A stretch of DNA of 64,000 nt, taken from the NCBI GenBank assembly GCA_900708905.1, contig CAADRB010000050.1, positions 812,599 to 876,598 of the forward strand. The letters run 5' to 3'. Shown here in pieces: positions 50,451-63,771 of the stretch. The position numbers and the translations under genes are program-made. Source of the stretch: Hymenolepis diminuta (Eukaryota > Platyhelminthes > Cestoda > Cyclophyllidea > Hymenolepididae). The notes beneath the pieces are model-generated. The model did no database searches. It saw only the letters and a list, made by a program, of their open reading frames with translations, and was not told the DNA's origin. Every line of letters starts with the position of its first letter. The first letter of the stretch is position 1.

Positions 50451-53400
50451 TACCTCCTATGTAAACAAACATATGGTCCACTGCATTCACTATTATACGC
50501 ACCCTCTCCCTCTTCTGGTCTTTGGTCCTCTCTCGATAAACTCTACTCACCGCTGCACTGTCTTCACCTTCTATGCTCTTGGTAGAAGATAGAAGATTTA
50601 GCCTAAAGAATTAACTAGAAGAAAATCAGATACCTTAGTTCCTAGTACATCTTCTAAATACTTTTTCCAGCAACTCATTAAATAAGCGCTGCAACACGCA
50701 CAATAATTAAATTGTGATCATTTAACCAATCAATTAAATATAAACAGCATCATATTACCATAAATTTAAATTTAGAAATACATACCTAATGGTATCTTTT
50801 AAACCTCTCTGATATTAGTGGTCACAAATTCTATGTTTTCCTGAATGGACCACTCAATTATTTTGTCGGTACAAAAGGGTAAATAATCTTGATTGCAGTT
50901 AGATCGCCATATGAGCACCCACATTCGATCTTAAATACAATAGCCAGAATCAATGAACAAAGGAAATTAAAGGCACTAGATAGGATAATTGGTGTATAAT
51001 TATCAAATCAAAGGATCAAATGAATGATGATTACCTGTACAGCTCCTTTCAAATTAACGTCAAAATTTGTGAATTTTAAAAATTTAAGTAAACATTGGTT
51101 TGAATTAAGCGCGGGAACGAACCATGCGGAGGACTCTGTGGTGGAGGCAAGAAAATCAAAAGTTGATGAGCCTGAAAGAAGACGAGGTATTAGGACTGGA
51201 CAACCTCTTATTTATTTGTATATATAATACTAAATTGCAGAGCACTGCGTTGCGGCAATTGTGAATAAATCATAGTTTGCTTGATTCTGTGCTATTATTG
51301 AATTCCGGGGGATTGTGACCATTATGGCAGTTAGCGGGGTTGTAAAACCAGATTAGTAAAAATTTACCCTCTGCTTTGTTTAATATTTTAAAGCATTCAT
51401 TTAATAATGCGATGTTGACAGATTTGTTGTTTGGATAAATTTTTTGTTAATGCACCGAGACAAATTCTGACAGTTATTGATATGCAAACAAAAATTTGGA
51501 TTTTCTCAAATTTGCGTCATCGCTGCTTCTTTTGATAGATCTATGAATTATTTATCATGTTAGGCTTCCTTAAGACCCACTTAAACTTAAGTGAATAACT
51601 AAAATAACCTTTTTTAGGATAGACTTCCGAAAATGTTTAAATAACCTGTTTCCGCGGCCAAACATTTTCCGCCTCAGAATGAAACTTTCAATTCTTTTGC
51701 TACATTTTCTACTTATTAGGCTGAAAATGAATTTTGTTAATCGACTATAATACAGGATACATCATAATATTTGGAGACTGGGAAAAATAAATGTAGCTGA
51801 AAGGAAATAATTTGGAAAAGGATAGTGAGAAATGGTCAAAGAAATTTGGGATATTCGTATCTTCTCTTCTTGACCCGAAAGGTATGAGCTCATTCTTTTT
51901 AAAAAGGTGTCTTGATGAGACTTGAATCAAATCTGATGTCAACTTTGAGGATAACATTTGAATATGTGGAAATGAAACCTTCCTTTAATCTTTTAAGACT
52001 TGAAACAAACAGAAATTCTGCACTGGGTGTACTTGTCTATCGTCATACTTGAGAAGAATTGTACGAAAACGGTAAAGTTGGTAGCTGCAAATATTCGTGG
52101 AAATGAAGGGAATGTTCTTGTAATAAAGACAGGATCACTGAAATTGACTTAAAGTTTTTGTCATCAACTTGCAGTTTTGGAACGTTCACGAGGCAATACA
52201 AGTTTTCCGATGAAGCTCACTGACCTCCTCTAATCCTACTACGTTCGCCATTAGAAAAAATGCATTGAACTTGTATGACTGACAATCATAGTCTATAGTT
52301 ATGAATTTTCAGTGGATAATGCGAATCCGATCTCACTCAAAAATCTGTAAGTATATGCATACACTACTTTTGAAAAAAGATAACAGCAAACTAACTACTA
52401 GATAAATGAAACTAACGAGGGAGGATTGTATTTATACCCTAATTTTACCACTAACTCGCACTATATCCATTCCGTTTAAAAAGTCTTAGGCTATTTTGCT
52501 CTTGTCTAAGTTTCTTGTCGATGGTAGCTTCATCTCTTTCCTCAATCTTTTCACCCCTAACTAAGGGTAAATGGTTAAGAATAAAGCGAAAAAATCTTCA
52601 TTCACGTAGTTGTTTGCAGTTGTTATAAAATTTTCAATGTACTGCTAAATAAGAGTTCAAACTTAATGACAGAATAGTCGGATAGTCGGTAAGACACCAA
52701 AATAACAAACTGCATGTTCTAAAATGATATTTCAGGCGATATATGCATGACAAATGAGTTTAATAACTTCTGCTCGATCACAAGTCAGCTCGGTTAACTA
52801 AAAGGAATTCGTAAAAGGCCTGCAAATAGTAAATTTTCAATGCTAATAAAATAAATTTAACAATTTTACATGTTTTATGCATATTAATGTGAATTATTCA
52901 CAAAAACGACATCTTTGATTTAATGGACTAAATGCATAATTGTGCAAACATGACATCCTCCCGTAGTCGGTGACCTAGAAACGTATAACAGAAATATCCA
53001 GGGCACACCTTGTCTATTTTTGGAGTTCTAGGTATTTTTGAGGTAGTAAGATATACCAAACATTTTTCCTAAGTTTACAACCAAATATTAGCCACTTGGC
53101 GGAATATAATAGAAACACAAAATAGGCGTTCCAAGGAAGCCATTTACGAACATGACCTCCAGAACGAAATTTAATCCTTGCACCTTGAAGGCAGGGAAAG
53201 TTGAAAGATTTATATAAATTTGCACAGGTAGTAATTCTGAAGTGATCTTTCAATGAAAAATCTTGTTATTTTAGACGAATGATCTTTCACTTTTAAGTAA
53301 AACAGCATGTTATACATACTTTTTTGTTATTTCCCTTACGGGAAATCAGGAAGAAAAAAGATTTTTCTCAAATCATGTTGAAATATTACAAAACGAAGCA

Positions 53401-54314
53401 AGTTTAATTGGAAAGATATTCCTTTTAAATAGTTTCAAAATGCCCGCCACTTCACTTAAAGAATCACTAAGTGGTATAATTAAAGTAGAGTAGGTATTAA
53501 AGTCATAAGAAATGAATACAATATAATAAACTAATTCAGGAAAATTATTATTAAGAAGATGTGGCATAGGTGCATTTTTTCTTCTGCATGAAATAAGATA
53601 TAAATTTTTGATGTGTTATAGCCAAATAATCCTATTGATCAAATTGTCCACAAGTTCTGAATGGCGTGGATATGATCTCATCCAGGAATCTGTGAGTAGT
53701 ATGATGAAAGATGAAAATTTGTATTATTCAGTGATCCATATCTCTTCTGTCAATACGAACAGTCCGAAGATTTAAGAATCAAGCTGATTCCCAACCCCCC
53801 ACTTTTAAAATGTATTGTTTCCCTTCATTGGGTGTTTAGTCAGGATTGAATTTTGGGAAAAGTTCTGTATTACATTGAAAGCAGTGTTCAATAGCTGAAT
53901 AAGATAAATTAAATAGGCATGATATCAAAACAATGAATAAATTGAACAATTTACTGACAAGACTAAACAAGTGAGGAAATGGAATTTTATTAAATGGCCT
54001 TCGAAGCATTCAGCGTTCTTAACACTGAATTCCTCCTTTGTCTTTTGTCTAGAACTTACCGTACAGTCTCAATAAATGACTAACAGCTTTAAGCCAGACA
54101 AATTCACAGGTTGATTCCAGTTTATGGACAGGTCACGAGACGTTGAAATCGGTTTAATTGAATTGGTTTATGTCGCATTCCTACCATTTTCACTATGCTA
54201 TTCGTCCATTTACTGTTTTTATTATGTAGACCGAAGTGGCTGGCACATAGGTCCTGTCGGACTGTGTCCTTGAGATTTCAAAACTGCTAGCCACGAACAG
54301 CTACTTTTCCCATA
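50451..54314. other. AT-rich DNA, mostly unassigned
   Basis: A pyrimidine-rich patch at 50,495-50,590 could be a minus-strand GA-block. The segment 51,480-51,700 weakly resembles 40,840-41,040. No genes recognised. Confidence 0.5.
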
Positions 54315-54430
54315 TAAGAGTTGAGAGAGACCCAAAGTAAGGTGTTGAGCCCATATATGGTGACTCGAGAGAAAAAGAGGGGGGAGCGAGTGAAAATCAA
54401 TAGTCGATATGAAATCGATAATCGATATGC
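54315..54430 (+). repeat. GA-rich block with a cluster of TCGATA sites
   Basis: ACTCGAGAG at 54363-54371 leads into an A/G run (aaaagaggggggagcgagtg). Directly after, TCGATA or ATCGAT occurs three times within 54400-54430. The first part matches the copy at 42.98 kb. Confidence 0.4.
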
Positions 54431-57400
54431 TTTTGGCATCTGTTGGGGGGAATTTCTGTTTCTACATTCACTTTACTCAAGCGGTGGGAAGCGCTTATTT
54501 TTGCCGCAACATATTCAACATTCAGAGATTGTTAAAATATTAGTAGGATCAAAACATTCGGTTTAGAACCTCAACCAATTTATATTTTCTGTTAGTTAAG
54601 AATAAATATTTGTATATTAAATTTCTCAAATATTATATTTAAATAAAATGGATTTAGATTATTTGCACCGTGGAGTGTTTCTTAAACGAATCGAAGACTG
54701 AAGTAGTCTAAGCAAAATGTGTTAAGATCGGTTAGTGATGAGATAATGTAGTGAGCGGATTGTTGTCATTTTCCATTTATTTGTGCTATTTGATACTTCA
54801 TATGTCAGTTGAAAGTGTGATAATCGATATCACTATAGCATTTAAAGATAAAATGACGATATTTGACTCCATTTACCCACAAAACTTAATAAAACACTAA
54901 TTCACAATTTTATTTCACCTATTTATTTGGTATTCTATGGCATTCCTGACTTGGCAGTTTTGTGATAAAATTTAAATTCTAAATTTCCATTTAATAAAAT
55001 AGTTCGGATCGGTCAGAGTTTCTGAACATTTTGCAGATTAAGCAGTGTTTATTAACCCTGCTAAAACACCGTTTTGGAATGTCGAGATATTGTGGCTGTT
55101 TCATTTTCATTTCCTTTCCAGTTTTAAAAGAGGTTATTTAAAAAATAGTAACTTTTTAATACTAGTTTATATGAAAGTGTTAGCATCAGTAATAGTCAGC
55201 AAACTAACCTCGAGTGAACTGTAGTCAAAGTAAGAAATTTTCGGCAAGTGTGTTAATGAAAAGAGACAATGAAATTGACTAAAAAAGGAAAAAAATGAAA
55301 TTTTGTGTGAACAGGTGATGAGGAGAAAAAAAGACACAAAGCGTAAAAGATTCGACAAAGAAAGTTTGGCTAGAAAATGCCATAGACTTAAAGTCAATAA
55401 AACAATTGAATGAAATTAGAGAGATAGTGGTTGGTTAAAATCTGATCACACTCATTGAGAACAAAACTTTTTCCTGAAAAGTGAAAATAACTTGCTGTAA
55501 ACGAATAATTTACCTATTTTGATAGACATTCCAATCACCCGCATGTATTTAATTGAAAGCAGCACTGAGAGTAATACACATAAAGCAACTACTTTCAACT
55601 CCTGAAGTTGAAATTTTGCAAACAATATTGAAACGCCCGTTCTTAGCTATTTGAATACATATTTTGGGAGCTTTCAAATTGCTGACAATGTTTTCATTTG
55701 AAATATTAAACATTTGGTGCAATTGGTATTCGATTATTTTTACCTCGGCCACATTTTTTTAACTAACGTCATTGATTCTCTTAATATGATTACGATTTAT
55801 TTAACCGTTAATAAGCTATCTCAGCTAGTCAAACTTAAGTTTAATAATGATAAACCTTCAATGAAGCATTGTATACATATAAATTCTCCTCGTCTACGTT
55901 CTGCCTTATCAAATTTTAGCTTTTTGCCTCCGTCGCATAGTCTTTTGCAGGGCTCATTGCAGCACTTTTGAGCATTTTATGCAGTACATTTTCTGTCACA
56001 CTTGTGATGTGTTCCTTAATCCTCCATCAGTTACAAAGTTGTCATCACTCTTTTTCCTTTTTCTAATAAATATATTCACTCATTTGGGGTTTACGGTAGT
56101 GGAGTTCAGGTATTCATAAGTGGTCTTAGGTTAGTCCGCCCTCTCCACCCAACACTGATGCCTCTCCCAAGAACTATATTGAGTTTATTTTTCCGTTGCC
56201 TGGGTACGTAAATGTTCATTAAATACTTGGCTCTGTTTATTGTTTTTAAGTACATTCCCATAAATTTTTGCTTTGTGTATCGCTTTTAACCCTGTGAAAT
56301 ATAATTAATCCTTGACCTTTTTTTAAATTTTGGTTCACGGTACAATTCGGAACTCATTCGGTTTGAGAACAAACAATCTTGCATATGTATTGATTTTTTG
56401 TTTAAATTCACTTCGTTCTCTGACATAGCCACTATCAATAAAAAATATTAGTTATTGTATTGATTTCTTCTAATCTTCTCATAGACCAAAACAAATCGTA
56501 TGGGTTACGCGTCATATCATGATTGATGAGCCTATTATAACTGCAAAGTGACATTTGTTATTTCTCAAGAATACCTCTTAGTATTACTTTCTTTTTCTAA
56601 AATAGTTTTTGAAAGCAGAATTTAAATAACTATTGCTAAAGTAATAGATGTCAGGGCTTTTTTAAGTCTTAATTATATACTTTTAGATAGGGCATGTGGC
56701 ACAACGAAAAAATATTATTAAGAACAGATATAATTTGTAATGACAATTATCGTTGTGACTTTCCGTGATCCAGAATTATGAGAAGGAAAAAGGCGATCTG
56801 ACAACTGACTGTCTTAGGGGTGACAAAGAATAAGATGTTAGATCACCCTATGAATATTTGTTTTAATAAAGTTATATTCGTGCATTCCTGAGTGGCTTTA
56901 TTAAAAGCGAAATATGCTGTGTTTAAGAGATCTTTTTAAATATTATCTACACAATATTCAGTGATAGCTATTAAAATTTGTAGGCAAAATATATTGGTGA
57001 ATCGCCTCTGCTTTTACATGTTCAATAGAACAGTAAAGATCACGAATAAATTCAATAATACGGAGAAAATAACCGAGCACTCGTTGCAAACAAAACGATT
57101 CCCTCTAGGCAGGTTCGTGGCAACTTTTTTCTTATAAATTCACTAATATAGAAGGGAAAGCGGTGAAGATATAACTAAAGTGTTCAGAAGCAAAACCTTT
57201 CCTTATTAGAACTACTAGTCCCGACATCACTTTCGGCTAGAACTGAGGTACTGTAAAAGACCATAAAATTTTCTTCGGTAGGTATCTTTAATGTACCCTA
57301 ACCGCAGGTTAAGCAGAGCTTGCAAAGGCTTCAGTCGACAGCTCAGTTCAAGATACGCCGACCTCTTCTTTTGACAAAAATGATTTACCCTTAAAAGTAG

Positions 57401-58561
57401 ATTCTATATTTCTTCCTATATATGAAAAATAGTTTTATTATAAAACGTAGTTTGGGGGTATAATTTAGACTCTCGTCGTTTTTGTATTCGCACCCGCTCT
57501 GATTCTTCGGTGGTCTTAAATTGTATGAGGATTAACATAAGATACAGAACCTCTTTTTCGCGCAAATTTTCATGAGTAGTTGCGTATTTTGCATTATTAC
57601 AGATCAGGCTCAATTATTTATTTTGCAAATCAGAAATTTGGAGAATTTGACCACTTTGGACCTCCAGTCTTTGCAAATCAACTCAACTTGAGTCGCCACA
57701 GTTGGACGTTTAACACATGACCACTAACTTCAATTAATACACGACTTTGATAACTTGTATGAAGCCTGAAAGAGAACGAAGTCATTTGGTAGAACATTTC
57801 AAAGAATGTTTAGCAGCACAAACACCGTATTAATAAGGCTTGAGGTTGAGTTTGAGTAAAAATAGGGCTGCATTCAATATATTCGCGTTTTTATCTATAT
57901 TTTTTGAAAAGGTCTTGAGTTGTTAATCTCAAACCTGCTCTCTTTCTAAAATATACCAAGTGTTTATGATCAAAAAATACATTTTAAAGAATGAATATAA
58001 ATTACTAAAACTAATAATATTAAAGCAATAAATTTAAAACGTTAATTTTTTAATAACAAATAAAAGGATCCATAATTGGATTTTTGCAATAAGAATTTTA
58101 AAAATAATTGCAAAGCCGATTTTTTATTCTTGATTTTAAAAAATGCAAAGAACACTTTATCTCATTCTTTTAACACCAAATTAGTGTTATAAACGTAAAC
58201 AATATGATTTTAATATTATATTAATTATAAGTATTCTTAGAATATTAATATTTTATCAACAATATTAATTGACTAATTTAAATTAATGTAAAAATTCAGT
58301 TCATTTACATAAAACGATTGCAATTGGGTCATCATCTTTTGTACCTAATGTACAAAAATAATAAATAATTATTTTACTTTTCTCCATTTAAATAACAATG
58401 CATAGAGTTCGGCGATTGCGAACGAATTTTTATTTGAAAGGATACATTAGCTAAATTAGCAGCTTCAATTTGAATAAAAGCGTTACCAATTAACTAGGTC
58501 CTTATAATCTCCCCCTAATCATCAACCATTCAGTTTTTACCAATGAAAGTGCAGAACCGGC
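54431..58561. other. Intergenic DNA upstream of the claudin-like gene, with a very AT-rich block
   Basis: No genes recognised. About 57,940-58,400 is extremely AT-rich, ending shortly before the promoter region of the gene starting at 58,645. It could be a nucleosome-poor or matrix-attachment-type segment (inference). Confidence 0.45.
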
Positions 58562-58575
58562 TACAGCCAATCACC
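58562..58575 (+). promoter_or_regulatory. CCAAT-box-like site upstream of the claudin-like gene
   Basis: agCCAATcac lies about 75 bp before the ATG, in a locally less AT-rich stretch that follows a very AT-rich block. No clear TATA box at a standard distance was seen. Only weak support. Confidence 0.25.
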
Positions 58576-58644
58576 AGCTCGCAAACAGTCGCTTGCTTCT
58601 TGCATCAAGCAATGAACGCAAAGTTTTAAAGCCCCATTCCCCAC

Positions 58645-59158
58645 ATGGAACATCTACCAGAAAACTTATCCCGTCAGGGATCCCAGGCATTTGAAGTTGT
58701 GCCCCCAAGAGGTGCCCAGCTCTTAGTCTATCCTTCAAACTTTTCCTCTCAGCGTCCCGCCAAAACTCCTCAAAAACTTGTCAAACTTTCCAATAAATTT
58801 AAACGATTACTTGCTCTAGCTTCAGCAATCGGTCTATTAGCTCTTATTCTCATCGCCTGTTCAGCATTATCACCAAACTGGGAGACAATGGAATTTATTA
58901 TTCCTAGAATAATTCAGAGGGCATGCAACAAACAGAATCCACAAAACTGGACGCTTTCGCACGTCATACTGGATGGATCCGGCAATCGACTTACAAAATT
59001 TAACAACCGAACGAGGTGGGAAATATGCCACAAATGGAAAAATTCACCACCGAAAATGGTTGGAGTAGGGATATATAATGGAACATCAGTGAATGATACA
59101 ATTATTGAGATATACAATATGATTGGGGGAGCTTTTCAAGTCTGCTATGAAAGGCATG
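58645..59158 (+). CDS. First coding exon of a probable claudin/PMP22-type four-TM protein
   Basis: ATG in good context (ccccacATGG) opens 171 full codons, and a donor gtaaac follows CAT-G (phase 1). Reading on past it meets a stop after 13 residues, as expected for an intron. Residues 1-54 are a basic, Pro-rich cytoplasmic tail. Residues 55-75 (LLALASAIGLLALILIACSAL) form one transmembrane helix, followed at once by SPNW, the Trp position of claudin-family ECL1. About 80 residues on, GGAFQVC resembles the GLWxxC motif with Leu-Trp changed to Ala-Phe. Four possible N-glycosylation sites (residues 101, 121, 145, 150) lie between, supporting an extracellular loop. That loop is longer than in claudins and nearer calcium-channel gamma subunits. 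TM2-4 should lie in later exons, none secure. The gene is clearly coding; the family call is tentative. Confidence 0.6.
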
Positions 59159-60319
59159 GTAAACTATCCATTTTTATTGATTACTGCTCAATACTTTTAT
59201 AAATATTTAATATTTAAATATTCAAAAATACACAGTTTCGATGTAAGAAACTCTGCTACAAATTTGTTTTGAGGATACTAAAAAAGGCGATAGAAGCAAA
59301 GTAGAATTAAAAATACATTTGAACAAGCAAAAGCGTAAAAGTCATGGTCACCATACTCAAACATGTAATACAATATCGTTTAAATATTAATAATCAAAAG
59401 TTATTATTTTGGAGGAATAAGAAATATTATTATTCCAAAGATACTTTATAAAATACGTTTCTAAAATTGTGGATTACTGATAAATTCATGACTTGATTGT
59501 TAGTTATCATCACATACTTTTGAAAAGGAAACACAGTCCTTTTAAAGTGTTTGGCCCTATACAAGTAAGGGTCAGGATTAAGAAGGATAACAAGTTTAAC
59601 TAATCATCACTTTTCTAACTAATTTTAAAACCTAGCGGAAAGCGTTCATTTTCACAAGTTATCCGGAAATGAATTTCTTTCAGTTTGTTTAATAGAATTT
59701 ATGGTTTGAGGTGTTCCGAAGTGTAATATTTAAATTTTAAATGAAGCTGATTAAATTTTTCAGCTCTTTTGAAACACACTGAACACACACTGATATTCGC
59801 ATATTATCAGAGTATAAGTCAAGAATAACATTTCAATTAGACGGTGGAGCTTGTCTGATATAAGATGATTTAACTGACGGATATAGGGAGCTTTGATCTA
59901 AATAAGAATCTTATCAAATTGCTTTGAGAAACTTTTGTTTAAACGAAAACAAACATCAAATTAGGTCATTCAATCCTGTCAACTTTTGCCCTTCAGTTTT
60001 ATTCACATTTATTAAGCGCTGGTTAATAAATTCATTATTTTTATCACTATTAAATAAAAAATTAACGAGCTGAATTTTCAAAATTTTGGGAGTAATTAAA
60101 TTAAAAATTAAGATCTATGATATATTTTCAGTTCTTTTCAATGTTTAACGAACATTTTTCGACAAAGATATTACAATTTTCATTTATGAAATTAAATTAA
60201 AGTAAAGTAAAGTAAAACAGCAATTATTTAGGCAACAAAACTAGTTTAAGAATCCGACTGATTAACTCTTTGATCTATCGCTTTACGAAAATAATGTCCC
60301 CTTCATAGGCTTGAAGAAA

Positions 60320-60480
60320 ACTCAAGTGGGACCATTTGTTTATTGGACAGGCGTGGTGGAGTGAGGAGGGAGGGAGTGGCAAAGAAATGGAAAAACTCGT
60401 TAATAGTGAATGAATGGAAGTCTGGTGGTGATAGACAAAACGAATTAATAGTGTGTAGAGAGAGGTCGACCTGTCTAGCA
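60320..60480 (+). repeat. GA-rich dispersed block
   Basis: ggagtgaggagggagggagt, then aatgaatggaagtctggtgg, then gtgtgtagagagagg. It resembles the other GA/GT blocks in order, lies downstream of the claudin-like exon and could be intronic. Confidence 0.35.
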
Positions 60481-63400
60481 TTTTTTAATTGGTTGAGCAA
60501 TTATTAACAATCCTCAATCTACCAATTGGATTACACAGACGTATGAGTCAATATGTGTGCACCGTAGGCCACTACGTAGATTAAATTTGCTATTCGCACT
60601 TTTTAATCGTAGGAAATTTAAAAGACTTACCTGCCTCATCATCGAAATTTCTGCTTTTATGGAGTGGTAAGGTTATCCGTGATAATGTTCAAAATTTATT
60701 CATAAAATGCTTAATAATCGGAAATTTTGACCAATATTTTGCAAAAAGGTTGCATTTAAATAAAGTTAAAGGGATGCAAATTGAATTTATAAGTTAATTC
60801 AACATTCCGTAAATTAATTAATTTATACTATATTTCAATTTTTATTGTTAATTATTTCTAGAAGTTTCATTATCAGTTTAACATCGAAATATGCAACGTC
60901 TACTACTTCAGTTGGCCAGTTTATTTCATCTCTGCCAACGGACAGACACAAAAGACAAAAATAAAAAAGCATTTTAAATGTAACGCCATAGTGGTCAGTT
61001 TTGTATATTAACTATCATATTTAACACCCTTCAATGTTTCAGTTAAACAAAAACGAAATATGACATTTCGACTTGACGGATGCTTATATTTGAAATGACA
61101 TTGCTTTGGTTAATTCCTATTCAAATTTAAACTCGATAGCTTGGAGACCATAAACGATTTGTGCAAATATTTAAAGGCGGAAAACACAATTATGTTTTCA
61201 AAGCACTTTGAGTCTGTGAAGACCCATGTTACATAGTCTGGCAATGTGCATACAAAACGGCTCTCGAAAGGAATGAAATTTACAATAAGTTTACTCAAAA
61301 AATTAAATACCGTAGGGATAGAATCTTTAACATGATATGATTGGAAATCGAAAACAAAAGTTTATGTCATGATTCAAATTAAAATTTCTTTCAAGTTCTA
61401 TACGAATGCAGTGATCTGATAATAATTTATCGATTTTTCTCCTTCTATTGATATTTAATTTACCCGGTTCTATCATTTTAGTGAGCCATCTGTTTTAAAT
61501 TTTCTTTTATTTCCTTTTTTCATTTAATGCGGTTTTTAGGATGCTTGTTAATAATCGATAATTATTGCCCAGCTATTTGTAGAGATTAGAAAATCTTAAA
61601 AGCTTCATTATTTAGAACAAAGTTTTCAGTTATTCATTCATTCATTTTAAACCAATTCTGCTTGCATGATATGAACCTATTCATAAGTCGAGTTGAAAGC
61701 GGTTTGATCTAAACGAGAATTTAATACAACTGCGTTATTGGAATATTAAATCGTATTATCAAGTGAAAAATTAAATTTGACGTTATGTTTAGCCGTTCCA
61801 TTTTTGAAATTTTAAATAAAATAATTCCTTTTAACGATCTCTTTACGTCATTAGATAATTAAAGTGACTAGACTTAGTAATCGAACTAAACTTTAAACTA
61901 ACGTAGTATTTACAAAAATCTGGTCATCAAATTTGAAATTTAATTCATGTAAAAGAATTGGGATATCTAAAGGCAAAAAATATGCTCTGGTTCTAAATTT
62001 TTCAAACAATTCAGAACAATTTCAGGTTTTATTAACAAAAGTTCTCCCCATTTGTATCGCAAGCCCATAGCTAGTAACGACTACTTTTACAGAGGTCTTC
62101 ATTAAACGCGTAACGGTTTATCATTTTTCAAAATATTTTCAAATTTTGTAAAAGTTAAAAGAGATGCATATTTGACTATACATTTAATACATAATGACGC
62201 ACAATTTTTCGTTTTGTATTTTAAAATTATAGAACACTGCTGGAATCAAAAGCATTCTAAAAGACGCATGATGGAAGTTGAATGTTATTACTTTATCTAT
62301 TTTAATAAATTTCTTCTTATTTTCATTCCCTTAATAAATTGTATTACAAATTTCAGACAAGAGTAAAAAAGAACCTTTTAAACTGCATCATTATATTCAT
62401 TTTTTGAAATTAGTTTGAATGAAATACTTCCCATCATCGTATTAACATATTAATTAAAAAATTTTTTGACGGCATGAATAAGTTTAATTTTGACGGCTTA
62501 GAGAGCACAGAGGACTTTACCACATGCTTGGAAATGGAGAACTCTGAACTTACACTTAAAACTTTGGGAATTTTGAAGCGTTTAACGCCCTTAATAGCAT
62601 TTTGAAATGCTGAAAAGTAGCTTCCGGCCAAAGCATTTAAACCACTGTTAAAAGCACTATGAAAAGATGAAAAAAATATAATTTTTTAAAATCATTTTAA
62701 GAACTTTGAAAATTCGTTACTTAAGGTATTAAGGTATTAAAAAGTTAGTAAACATTTTTAAAATAGCGGTTTCTTGGTGCACATTAGATATGTTATTAAA
62801 TTACTACCTCTTATTTCACCGTCATATCATGAGGCACCATATTTGGTCATTTCATTTAATCAATTCATTCGATTGCATAGCACAACTATCATGAAAAAAT
62901 GCAGCTGGTTAACGTTTTGCAAAATATAAGGTGGATCGCTGGCAAAAATGATTACAATATACACATAATTTTATTAAGCTGAGCATAAAATTCATGAAAT
63001 CAAAATCGAAACCTCCGAGAGTCTGGACACTCTAATATTGCTGGATCATGTGAAATTTCGAAAAAAATACTGCAGGGAATTGAACAAAAGTGCAAAATTT
63101 TTATTGAAAAACTGCAAAATTTAATATGAAAAAATAAAACACTGCACAAATTACTCATCAAAACCTAATATGGTCATCTTTTTCTTCTCGTAAATTTTTG
63201 CTGTAGTTTAGAGTCGGCTCATTATTGCGAAATTACTTTGAAGTCGGATTATTAGCAAGCCAATTAATACTATCGAAACACTAAAATGTAATCCGTTTCA
63301 TTACATCCTTAGTTACATGCGAACTATTTTAATAAATAAATAAAGTAAAGTTTTTCATATTATTTTGAGGTTTTGTTTCAGTTGACAGGGGTTTTTTGGC

Positions 63401-63735
63401 TTTTATTCGGTCAATGAATAAAAATGGCACTTCTTTGTGCTTCAATTACCTCCTAGACGTCCGCATGAAGAATTTCGGTTGTCGGCAAATGACGCTCAGT
63501 AAGATTTCAATTTAATTTTCCTTTGATGGTAGAAGTTGCTTCTTGCAAACCATTTTAGCGAAGAGCAAATATAAAAACACGGGGACCAGTAAAGCATTAC
63601 AAATTAGTAAAGAAATAAAGGCGGTAGAATTGGCCAATACTAGTCGAAGTGTAAGAGTTGTTTCACTCAAATATTTATTCCTTTGACTATTCATATTTAG
63701 CTTACTAGTTCACTATTGCTTTTCATACATCGTAG

Positions 63736-63771
63736 GGATTGGACCTCTATATATTACACCAAAGGTTCTAG
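63736..63771 (+). CDS. Candidate 36-nt microexon
   Basis: A pyrimidine-rich acceptor (gcttttcatacatcgtag) and a consensus donor (gtaaga) bracket 36 nt that read GIGPLYITPKVL in frame. The exon is symmetrical (phase 1 at both ends), matching the phase-1 end of the exon at 58645-59158 on the same strand 4.6 kb upstream. Membership in that gene is inference. The peptide is hydrophobic and was not assigned to a family. Chance splice-like signals cannot be excluded. Confidence 0.25.
   Translation, partial: GLDLYILHQRF

Noticed and set aside
62033..62098. Possible exon after an ttcag acceptor, in phase with the claudin-like exon
   Set aside because: The downstream donor is poor and the peptide shows no TM or family feature.
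63512..63694. Minus-strand hydrophobic open frame resembling a transmembrane segment
   Set aside because: No convincing start context or splice borders, and the plus strand is partly open over the same stretch. AT-rich DNA often yields hydrophobic frames.
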